64,000 nucleotides of DNA, taken from the NCBI RefSeq assembly GCF_004403945.1, contig NZ_SOHM01000025.1, positions 2,205 to 66,204 of the forward strand. The letters run 5' to 3'. Numbering within the stretch: position 1 is the first letter of the stretch; each line of letters opens with the position of its first letter. Source of the DNA: Cryobacterium lactosi. Its GTDB lineage: Bacteria > Actinomycetota > Actinomycetes > Actinomycetales > Microbacteriaceae. The notes beneath the pieces were generated by a model. The model had not been told where the DNA came from. It searched no databases and saw nothing but the letters and a program-made list of their open reading frames with translations. Below are positions 16,438 through 23,317 of this stretch, piece by piece. The position numbers and the translations under genes are program-made.

Positions 16438-19341
16438 GTGACCACATCATCCGCCGGAAACGCTCCACGCCGGAGCCGTGCCCCGCTCGCCATCACGGCA
16501 GCGATCATCGCAGGGCTGGTGATCTTATTCTTCATCTTCGCCGGGCTGTACGCGGATGTGTTGTGGTTCGACCAACTCGGATTCCTCAGCGTGCTGACCA
16601 CCCAGTGGATCGCCAGTGCGGTCCTGTTCGTCATCGGGTTCCTCGGCATGGCCGTACCGGTGTGGGTGAGTATCCAGCTCGCCTACCGCCTGCGCCCCGT
16701 CTACGCCAAGCTCAATTCGCAGGTCGACCGCTACCAGCAGGTCATCGAGCCGCTGCGCCGGCTCGCGATGTACGGCATCCCCGCCCTGCTCGGCCTGTTC
16801 GCCGGTGTCGCCGCCGCGACACACTGGCAGACCATTCTGATGTGGCTCAACCGCACCGAGGCTGGCACCACCGACCCGCAGTTCGGCTTCGACGTGTCGT
16901 TCTACCTCTTCGACCTGCCGTTCTACCAGTCACTCCTGGCCTTCAGCTCCGCGGTGGTGCTCATCTCCGCGCTCGTCGCCCTCGCCACCTCGTACCTCTA
17001 CGGCGCCATCCGCATCACCGGCCGTGAGGTCTTCGTGGCCAAGGCCGCGCGCGTGCAGATCGCCGTCACCGCCGCGATCTACCTGCTGCTGCAGGGCGTG
17101 AGCATCTGGCTCGACCAGTACTCCACCCTCACCCAGGCCAACGATCTGATCACCGGCGCCGGCTACACCGACGTCAGTGCCACCATCCCCGGCCGCGCCA
17201 TCCTGGCCGGCATCGCGATCTTCGTCGCCATCCTGTTCCTGGTCACCGCGTTCATCGGTCGCTGGCGCCTGCCGGTGATCGGCACCGCACTGCTCATCGT
17301 GAGCAGCCTCCTGATCGGCTCGCTCTACCCCTGGGTCGTGCAGCGCTTCCAGGTGGACCCGAGCGCCAAGACCCTCGAGGCCCCGTACATCCAGCGCAAC
17401 ATCGACCTCACCCGGGACGCCTACGGCGTCGCCGACGTGGAAGAGATCCCCTACACAGCCACCACAGAGGCCACCCCAGGTGCGCTTCGCGCGGACGCCG
17501 AGACCACGGCCAACATCCGTATTCTGGACCCCGCACTGGTCAGCGATGCGTTCGCCCAGCTCGAGCAGTTCAAGCAGTACTACCAGTTCCCCGCCAACCT
17601 CGATGTGGACCGATACACGATCGACGGCAAGTCCCAGGACACCGTGGTCGCCGTGCGTGACCTCGACCTCGGCGGCCTGAGCAGCGAGACCTGGGTCAAC
17701 TCCTCGGTCGTCTACACGCACGGCTATGGCGTCGTCGCCGCCTACGGCAACCAGCGCTCGGCCGATGGCCAGCCGGTGTTCCTGGAGAACGGCATCCCCA
17801 CCTCAGGAGCCCTGGGCGAATTCGAGCCGCGGGTCTACTTCGGTGAGACCTCGCCGACCTACTCGATCGTCGGTGCCCCCGAGGGCAGTGACCCGGTCGA
17901 GCTGGACTACCCGTCCGGCGAGGACGGCGCCCAGCAGACCTACACGACCTTCAGCGGAGAGGGCGGCCCCAGCCTGAGCGGTCCGTTCAACAAGCTGATC
18001 TACGCGCTCAAGTTCCAATCCGAGCAGATCTTCCTGGCCAACGCCGTCAACGACGAGTCGCAGATCCTCTACGACCGTGACCCGATCACCCGGGTGCAGA
18101 AGGTTGCCCCGTACCTCACGCTCGACTCCGACCCGTACCCGACCGTCGTTGACGGCCGGATCAAGTGGGTTGTCGACGCGTACACGACCTCGGCCAGCTA
18201 CCCGTACTCCACCGCGGTGAGCCTCAGCGATGCCATTGCCGACACCGAGACGCCCGAACAGCCCTTTGCGCTGGACAACATCAACTACATGCGTAACTCG
18301 GTCAAGGCGACAGTGGATGCCTACGACGGCTCCGTGACCCTGTACGCCTGGGATGAGAAAGACCCGCTGCTGCAGACGTGGCAGAAGATCTTCCCGACCA
18401 CCGTCGAGCCGATGAGCGAGATGAGCGGCGACCTGATGAGCCACGTGCGCTACCCGGCCGACATGTTCAAGGTGCAGCGTTCGGTCCTCGGTAAGTACCA
18501 CGTGACCGACCCGGGCTCGTTCTACTCCGAAGACGACGCGTGGACCACGCCGAACGACCCGGTGTCGCCGTCGACGAACACGACCCTGCAGCCGCCGTAC
18601 TACCTGACGATGCAGATGCCCGGCCAGGAAGCACCGTCGTACTCGCTGTACTCGACGTTCATCCCGAACGCGTCCGGTGAGACCAGCCGAAACGTGCTGA
18701 CGGGGTACCTTGCCGCAGACGCGGATGCGGGTGCGACCGACGGTGAACGTGCGGACGGCTACGGAAAGTTGCGCCTGCTGACCCTGCCGAACGACATCAC
18801 GGTGCCCGGCCCCGGCCAGGTGCAGGCCAAGTTCAACGGTGATCCCACGATCTCCGCCGAGCTCAACCTGCTCAAGCAGGGCCAGTCCACTGTGCTCAAC
18901 GGAAACCTGCTGACCCTCCCCGTCGGTGGCGGTCTGCTCTACGTGCAGCCCGTCTACGTGCAGTCCACCGGTGAGACCAGCTATCCGCTGCTGCAGAAGG
19001 TCCTGGTGGCCTTCGGCGACCAGATCGCTTTCGAGGACACCCTGGATACCGCGCTCAACGTGCTCTTCGGCGGTGAATCCGGTGCTAACGCCGGCGACAC
19101 CGACGTGCCGGCCGTCGAGACGCCGACCGAGCCCGGAACCGACGGCGACACGACAGTGCCGTCGACCGAGACCGGCAACCCGGAAGTCGACGCCCAGCTG
19201 CAGACTCTCCTCGCCCAGGCGAAGCAAGCCATCGCCGACAAGCAGGCGGCCCTGGCCGCCAACGACCTGGCCGCGTTCGGAGTCGCCGACAAGAAGCTCT
19301 CCGACACCGTGGAGAGCATGCTCACGCTGATCGGGCAGTAG
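16438..19341 (+). CDS. UPF0182 family large membrane protein
   Basis: 967-residue protein of the actinobacterial and cyanobacterial UPF0182 (COG1615) family. The first 310 residues hold about seven membrane helices, with the characteristic GLYADVLWFDQLGFLSVL after TM1 and DPQFGFDVSFYLFDLPFYQ. A large extracytoplasmic domain follows, starting near PYIQRNIDLTRDAYG. The C-terminal 90 residues are a Thr/Pro/Glu-rich linker plus a Gln/Ala-rich coiled-coil segment. The GTG at 16438 follows AGAGG, with a possible -10 TAGAAT at 16391-16396. Function unknown. Confidence 0.9.
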   Translation: MTTSSAGNAPRRSRAPLAITAAIIAGLVILFFIFAGLYADVLWFDQLGFLSVLTTQWIASAVLFVIGFLGMAVPVWVSIQLAYRLRPVYAKLNSQVDRYQQVIEPLRRLAMYGIPALLGLFAGVAAATHWQTILMWLNRTEAGTTDPQFGFDVSFYLFDLPFYQSLLAFSSAVVLISALVALATSYLYGAIRITGREVFVAKAARVQIAVTAAIYLLLQGVSIWLDQYSTLTQANDLITGAGYTDVSATIPGRAILAGIAIFVAILFLVTAFIGRWRLPVIGTALLIVSSLLIGSLYPWVVQRFQVDPSAKTLEAPYIQRNIDLTRDAYGVADVEEIPYTATTEATPGALRADAETTANIRILDPALVSDAFAQLEQFKQYYQFPANLDVDRYTIDGKSQDTVVAVRDLDLGGLSSETWVNSSVVYTHGYGVVAAYGNQRSADGQPVFLENGIPTSGALGEFEPRVYFGETSPTYSIVGAPEGSDPVELDYPSGEDGAQQTYTTFSGEGGPSLSGPFNKLIYALKFQSEQIFLANAVNDESQILYDRDPITRVQKVAPYLTLDSDPYPTVVDGRIKWVVDAYTTSASYPYSTAVSLSDAIADTETPEQPFALDNINYMRNSVKATVDAYDGSVTLYAWDEKDPLLQTWQKIFPTTVEPMSEMSGDLMSHVRYPADMFKVQRSVLGKYHVTDPGSFYSEDDAWTTPNDPVSPSTNTTLQPPYYLTMQMPGQEAPSYSLYSTFIPNASGETSRNVLTGYLAADADAGATDGERADGYGKLRLLTLPNDITVPGPGQVQAKFNGDPTISAELNLLKQGQSTVLNGNLLTLPVGGGLLYVQPVYVQSTGETSYPLLQKVLVAFGDQIAFEDTLDTALNVLFGGESGANAGDTDVPAVETPTEPGTDGDTTVPSTETGNPEVDAQLQTLLAQAKQAIADKQAALAANDLAAFGVADKKLSDTVESMLTLIGQ

Positions 19342-19357
19342 TCACCAGCTCCATCCC

Positions 19358-19401
19358 ACGCGGGTGGTGCGCCGGGGAAACCCCGGTCGCACCACCCGCG
19401 T
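19358..19401 (+). terminator. Terminator of the UPF0182 gene
   Basis: The outer arms 19358-19371 and 19388-19401 pair perfectly over 14 bases. Inside them, 19372-19377 (CCGGGG) pairs with 19381-19386 around an AAA loop, leaving one bulged T. The hairpin lies 17 bases after the stop codon and is followed by T-rich TTCTGTGT. Confidence 0.85.
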
Positions 19402-19505
19402 TCTGTGTGCCAGGCACCGATGCCGGACCCGACCGAGTGCGACTCGCCCGGGGGGAGGGGCCGATTCGAGGGGCTTGGAGAACTGTGGTAACTTAGTTCT
19501 TGTAG

Positions 19506-19579
19506 CGCGGGGTGGAGCAGTTCGGTAGCTCGCTGGGCTCATAACCCAGAGGTCGTAGGTTCAAATCCTGCCCCCGCAA
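19506..19579 (+). tRNA. Initiator tRNA-fMet (CAT)
   Basis: The 74-base cloverleaf starts CGCGGGG and ends CCCCGCA plus discriminator A. The first pair is the C1-A72 mismatch that marks initiator tRNA. The anticodon stem 19533-19537/19545-19549 contains the three consecutive G:C pairs (GGG/CCC), with anticodon CAT at 19540-19542. The T-arm is GTAGG-TTCAAAT-CCTGC. CCA is not encoded (CAA follows). A -10-like TAACTT at 19489-19494 places the transcript start about five bases upstream. Confidence 0.97.
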
Positions 19580-19584
19580 CAAGA

Positions 19585-19618
19585 AAAAGTCCCGGTCTCG
19601 AAAGAGACCGGGACTTTT
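19585..19618. terminator. Bidirectional terminator between tRNA-fMet and arsA
   Basis: Perfect 15-base arms (19585-19599 and 19604-19618) close a GAAA tetraloop. The stem begins AAAA and ends TTTT, so it reads as an intrinsic terminator on both strands. It serves the tRNA on + and arsA on -. Confidence 0.92.
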
Positions 19619-19621
19619 GCG

Positions 19622-21466
19622 TTAACGGCCCGACAGGCCGGCCAGGGCCGGAATGCCGATCGGCTCGACGGCCAGCAGCGGAACCACGATCGTGCGGGCA
19701 GCGTATCGGTGCACCGCGTCGATCTCGGGCAGTTCGTTGGCCGCACGGCGCTGAAGCAACGGGGAGGTCGGTGCCGCCGCCGCGATCGAGTTGTTCACTA
19801 TCCACGCCCACGGCTCGATACCGGCTCGACGCAGGTCCTCCTGCAGCCCGGCGGCCTCGAGCACCGGGGTGGTCTCGGCCAGGGTCACCAGAAGGACCTT
19901 GGTCTGGGCCGGATCCTGCAGCTTCATCATCGGGGTGACGAAGTGCATCGTGGTGCCCATTTGACGGGCGACCTCGCGGTGATAGGACCCCGTCGCATCC
20001 AGCAGTAGCAGGGTGTGCCCGGTGGGGGCGGTGTCGAGCACCACGAACTTGTTCCTGGCTTCCCTGGTCACCCTGGAGAAGGCCTGGAAGACGGCAATCT
20101 CCTCGGTGCACGGCGACCGGAGGTCCTCGCGAAACATGGCCAGGCCCTGCTCGTCGAGGCGGGCGCCCTTGGTGGCCAGGACGTGCTCCGTGTAACGCTT
20201 GATTTCCACCGCCGGGTCGATGCGGGAAACCTCGAGGTTGGTGAGCTCGCCGTCGAGCGTGTCGGTCAGGTGCGCGGCGGGGTCTGTCGTGGTCAGGTGA
20301 ACGGCAAAGCCGCGTTCGGCCAGGGCGACGGCGACGGCGGCGGCCATGGTGGTCTTGCCCACACCGCCCTTGCCCATCAGCATCACCAGGCCGTGGTCGT
20401 CGGCGGCGATCTGATCGACCAGGGTCGAGAGGCCGACGGCACCGAGCTGCGCCGCATCGGACGAGTTGCCCCTGTGCACGGGGGCATCTGGTCCGGACGT
20501 GAGCAGCTCGGCGGCAGAGTCCATGCCCACGGCGGTGCCGTCGCGGGGGAGCAGGCTGCGGAGTGCGGGCAGGCCCACCATATTCGCGGCCATCAGGGGC
20601 AGGTAGCCGGTGGGCAGCGCAGCCAAGGCCGGGTCGCGGGCGTCGAGAGCGCGCCGCTCACGTCGGCGGATGGCGGCGGCCAGCGGGTCGGCATTCTCGC
20701 CCGGCAGCACCCCGTTCACGACGAGGTACTGACGGCTCATGCCAATGGCGGCCAGTTCACCGTGGGTTCTCGCGGCCTCCGCGAGAGTGGACTGCTGGGC
20801 GCGGGCCACGAGCACCAGCCGGGTGCGCTCAGGATCACCGAGAGCATCCACAGCCTGGGCGTACACGGCGCGCTGCTTCTCGAGGCCGGACAGCGGGCCC
20901 AGGCAGGACGGGTCGCCCTTGCCCGTGGTGAGGAAGTCGGTCCAGTCGCCGGGCAGTTGCAGCAACCGGATGGTGTGCCCGGTCGGTGCGGTGTCGAAGA
21001 CGATGTGGTCGTACGCGGCGGTCCACGCGGCATCCGTGAGCAGGTCGGTGAACTCGTTGAACGAGGCGATCTCGGTGGTGCAGGCGCCGGAGAGCTGCTC
21101 CTCGATCGAGGCGACTTCTGCGGCGGGCAGCAGGCCACGGACCGGGCCCACGATGCGTTCGCGGTACTGCTGGACGGCCTGCTCCGGGTCGATCTCCAGC
21201 GCAGCGAGCCCGGGCACGGCGTCAATCCGCGTCACGGTGTTGCCGATGGTGACACCGAAGACCTGGCCGACATTCGAAGCCGGGTCGGTGCTGACCAGAA
21301 GCACGGATGCGCCGCCCTCGGCCAGCCGGATGGCGCTCGCGCAGGCGATGGAGGTCTTGCCCACGCCGCCCTTGCCGGTGAAGAAGAGAAACCGTGGGGC
21401 ATCCGCCAGGAAGGCGGGGGAGGTGAGGCTGTCTGTGCCTGGAAGAGTGTCGGTGCCCAGCGGCAT
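19622..21466 (-). CDS. arsA: Arsenite-stimulated ATPase ArsA (duplicated)
   Basis: Soluble ATPase that energises arsenite efflux through ArsB or Acr3. The 614-residue protein has the two tandem halves of ArsA: P-loops GKGGVGKTS near residue 32 and GKGGVGKTT near residue 360, each with a DTAPTGHT signature. Cysteines in GACTTEIASF, DPSCLGPL and SPCTEEIAVF occupy the places of the three metalloid-binding Cys of E. coli ArsA. The ATG overlaps the arsD stop (TGATG), so translation is coupled. No ArsB/Acr3 pump gene adjoins it here. An upstream start would overlap arsD and lacks homology. Confidence 0.93.
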   Translation of the reverse strand: MPLGTDTLPGTDSLTSPAFLADAPRFLFFTGKGGVGKTSIACASAIRLAEGGASVLLVSTDPASNVGQVFGVTIGNTVTRIDAVPGLAALEIDPEQAVQQYRERIVGPVRGLLPAAEVASIEEQLSGACTTEIASFNEFTDLLTDAAWTAAYDHIVFDTAPTGHTIRLLQLPGDWTDFLTTGKGDPSCLGPLSGLEKQRAVYAQAVDALGDPERTRLVLVARAQQSTLAEAARTHGELAAIGMSRQYLVVNGVLPGENADPLAAAIRRRERRALDARDPALAALPTGYLPLMAANMVGLPALRSLLPRDGTAVGMDSAAELLTSGPDAPVHRGNSSDAAQLGAVGLSTLVDQIAADDHGLVMLMGKGGVGKTTMAAAVAVALAERGFAVHLTTTDPAAHLTDTLDGELTNLEVSRIDPAVEIKRYTEHVLATKGARLDEQGLAMFREDLRSPCTEEIAVFQAFSRVTREARNKFVVLDTAPTGHTLLLLDATGSYHREVARQMGTTMHFVTPMMKLQDPAQTKVLLVTLAETTPVLEAAGLQEDLRRAGIEPWAWIVNNSIAAAAPTSPLLQRRAANELPEIDAVHRYAARTIVVPLLAVEPIGIPALAGLSGR

Positions 21467-21882
21467 CAGCAACAGCCTTCGCCCGCCCCGCCGCCACAGC
21501 AGCCGGCATCGGCTGCGTCGGGCGTGGCCGCGGGCTGGGCGGACGCCAGCAGCGACGGCCGGTCCTCGACCGCGGGAGCGCCCAGACCGGCCCACCTGGC
21601 GAGTTCGGGGCGGGACGGGTAGCGCCCGGTGAGCACGGTGGCACCGTCGACCATCGTGACCGGCAGTCCTTCCTGGCCCACTGTGTGCAGGAAGCTGCGC
21701 ACGGTCTCGTTCTCGGCGAATGCGAGCGGTTCCTGGGCGAGGTTGAACCGGCGCACGTTGCCACCGGCCGAGGTCGCCCAGTCGATGTCTGCCGACACCG
21801 TCACAAGCTGCTGGTCGACGTCGACCCCGCAGATGCCGGTGCCGCAGCACAGGCCCGGTTCGAAGATCTGGATGGTCGTCAT
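21466..21882 (-). CDS. arsD: Arsenite metallochaperone ArsD
   Basis: Delivers As(III) to ArsA. Starting at the ATG at 21882 (MTTIQIFEPGLCCGTGICG), the cysteines fall at positions 12, 13 and 18, the triplet needed for transfer in E. coli ArsD. Vicinal Cys pairs near the C-terminus (AGCCGGG and EGCC) match the second and third metalloid sites of full-length ArsD. An in-frame start at 21909 would shift the triplet and lacks homology. AGAGG lies just upstream of 21882. It forms an operon with arsA. Confidence 0.93.
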   Translation of the reverse strand: MTTIQIFEPGLCCGTGICGVDVDQQLVTVSADIDWATSAGGNVRRFNLAQEPLAFAENETVRSFLHTVGQEGLPVTMVDGATVLTGRYPSRPELARWAGLGAPAVEDRPSLLASAQPAATPDAADAGCCGGGAGEGCC

Positions 21883-21944
21883 GGGAGCCTCTGATCCGCC
21901 GGGTGACAAGACACACTGTCGGGCACGTCCAGCCCCTCCAGTAT

Positions 21945-21960
21945 ATCGACGTTCATCGAT
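21945..21960. promoter_or_regulatory. Possible ArsR-type operator for arsDA
   Basis: ATCGACGTTCATCGAT is an imperfect palindrome (arms ATCGA/TCGAT, six-base centre) in an AT-rich patch about 65 bases upstream of arsD, on the side facing the divergent arsC gene. Confidence 0.4.
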
Positions 21961-22069
21961 TTCTAATATGGTGTCCGGCGCTCGTCGCCAGGTGAACGGA
22001 CGTTGAACAGGAGGCGTCCAGGGCGTGACGGATCGGCCCCGGATGCCGATGTTGCCGTGAATCGTCTAT

Positions 22070-22089
22070 ATTGACAGATGTCGATCAAT
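22070..22089. promoter_or_regulatory. Possible ArsR-type operator for arsC genes
   Basis: ATTGA at 22070-22074 and TCAAT at 22085-22089 form an inverted repeat with a ten-base centre, 21 bases upstream of the arsC ATG. The ATTGA/TCAAT pattern resembles SmtB/ArsR operators. The arms are short. Confidence 0.4.
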
Positions 22090-22110
22090 CGCAATCCGAA
22101 GGAAGCCCTC

Positions 22111-22545
22111 ATGCCTGACATCACTGCCGGTTCGTCCGCCGCCAAGCCCACGGTCCTGTTCGTCTGCGTGCACAACGCGGGCCGGTCCCAGATGGCCGCC
22201 GGCTACCTTTCGGCGCTCTCCCAGGGGCAGGTAGAGGTGCTCTCGGCCGGCTCGGAGCCGAAGGACCAGATCAACCCGGTGGCCATCCAGGCGATGGCCG
22301 AGGACGGCATCGACATCGCGAACAACGTGCCCAAAATCCTCACCGTCGAGGCCGTCAAGGACTCCGATGTCGTGATCACCATGGGTTGCGGCGATGCCTG
22401 CCCGATCTTCCCCGGCAAGCGCTACGAGGACTGGGAGCTGGCCGACCCGGCCGGCCAGGGCATCGAGTCGGTGCGCCCGATCCGCGACGACATCAAGGCG
22501 CGCATCCAGAAGCTGCTCGCCGAGATCCTGCCCGCCACCGTTTAG
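22111..22545 (+). CDS. arsC: Arsenate reductase, low-molecular-weight phosphatase type
   Basis: 144-residue ArsC that reduces arsenate to arsenite. The catalytic P-loop is VCVHNAGRSQM (C-x5-R) with further cysteines in TMGCGDACPIF and a conserved KRYEDWELADPAGQ. The ATG at 22111 has GGAAG upstream and is preferred to the ATG at 22078, because homology starts near TVLFVC and because the candidate operator would otherwise be inside the gene. It could use thioredoxin or mycothiol; the sequence alone does not decide. Confidence 0.9.
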   Translation: MPDITAGSSAAKPTVLFVCVHNAGRSQMAAGYLSALSQGQVEVLSAGSEPKDQINPVAIQAMAEDGIDIANNVPKILTVEAVKDSDVVITMGCGDACPIFPGKRYEDWELADPAGQGIESVRPIRDDIKARIQKLLAEILPATV

Positions 22546-22555
22546 CCCCGCGACA

Positions 22556-23215
22556 ATGGATGTTTCGGACCGTCGTCCCTTGCCCGGGCTCGCCTACCCT
22601 GAGGCGTACCTGCACCGTCTGGCCGATGAGCTGTCGGTCAAGTTCTCCGGCATCTTCGGTCTCGAGACCGTGGAGCGGTACGTGCTGGAGTCCTACACCG
22701 GTCTGTTGCGCGGCTCGACGGTGCGCGCGCACGTCGCCGCTCGCACGGTGCGGTTCGCCACCGACCGGCTGACGGCGCTGGCCCAAGCCAAGGGTGCGAT
22801 CACGCGCGACGTCCCCGAGGTGCTCTTCGTGTGTGAGCAGAACGCGGGCCGGTCCCAGATGGCCGCCGTACTCACGGCGCATCTCTCGGGCGGACGGGTG
22901 CACGTGCGCAGCGCCGGGTCGATGCCGACCGGTGAGATCCACGCCACCGTGGTCGAAGCCATGCGTGAGATCGGCCTGGACCTGGGCGAGGAATTCCCCA
23001 AGCCGCTCACCGACGACGTGGTGCAGGCAGCCGACGTGGTCGTGACCATGGGCTGCGGAGACGCATGCCCGGTCTACCCGGGCAAGCGTTACCAGGACTG
23101 GGAGTTGGACGACCCGGCCGGGCAGTCCCTTGAAACCGTGCGCGGCATTCGCGACAAGATCAGGGCGCAGGTCCTGGCCCTGCTCGACAGCGTGGGGGTG
23201 CGGGCAGAGGCTTGA
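22556..23215 (+). CDS. Arsenate reductase with N-terminal helical domain
   Basis: 219 residues. Residues about 1-75 form a helical domain (YLHRLADELSVKFSGIFGLETVERYVLES) often fused to actinobacterial arsenate-mycothiol transferases. Residues about 80-215 are a second LMW-phosphatase-type ArsC with VCEQNAGRSQM (C-x5-R), TMGCGDACPVY and KRYQDWELDDPAGQ. The start is the ATG at 22556, ten bases after the upstream arsC stop, so the two reductases form one operon. The pair are clear paralogues; the helical domain probably distinguishes their thiol partner or partner protein. Confidence 0.85.
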   Translation: MDVSDRRPLPGLAYPEAYLHRLADELSVKFSGIFGLETVERYVLESYTGLLRGSTVRAHVAARTVRFATDRLTALAQAKGAITRDVPEVLFVCEQNAGRSQMAAVLTAHLSGGRVHVRSAGSMPTGEIHATVVEAMREIGLDLGEEFPKPLTDDVVQAADVVVTMGCGDACPVYPGKRYQDWELDDPAGQSLETVRGIRDKIRAQVLALLDSVGVRAEA

Positions 23216-23245
23216 GCCGCACCGGGCCTCGCCCGGGTAACGCAG

Positions 23246-23275
23246 AACGGCCCCGCACGAGTGTGCGGGGCCGTT
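23246..23275. terminator. Terminator between the arsC operon and adhE
   Basis: Perfect 13-base arms (23246-23258 and 23263-23275, AACGGCCCCGCAC and its complement) with a four-base loop, 30 bases after the arsC stop and 42 bases from the convergent adhE stop. Confidence 0.85.
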
Positions 23276-23317
23276 GTGGTGGTGCAGGTCGAACGGGTGC
23301 TGCTGTGACCGTTGAGC

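Noticed and set aside
19506-23317. Arsenic island integrated at tRNA-fMet
   Set aside because: I looked for a copy of the tRNA 3' end near 23.2 kb and found none, and there is no integrase. Proximity to a tRNA gene alone is not evidence of integration.
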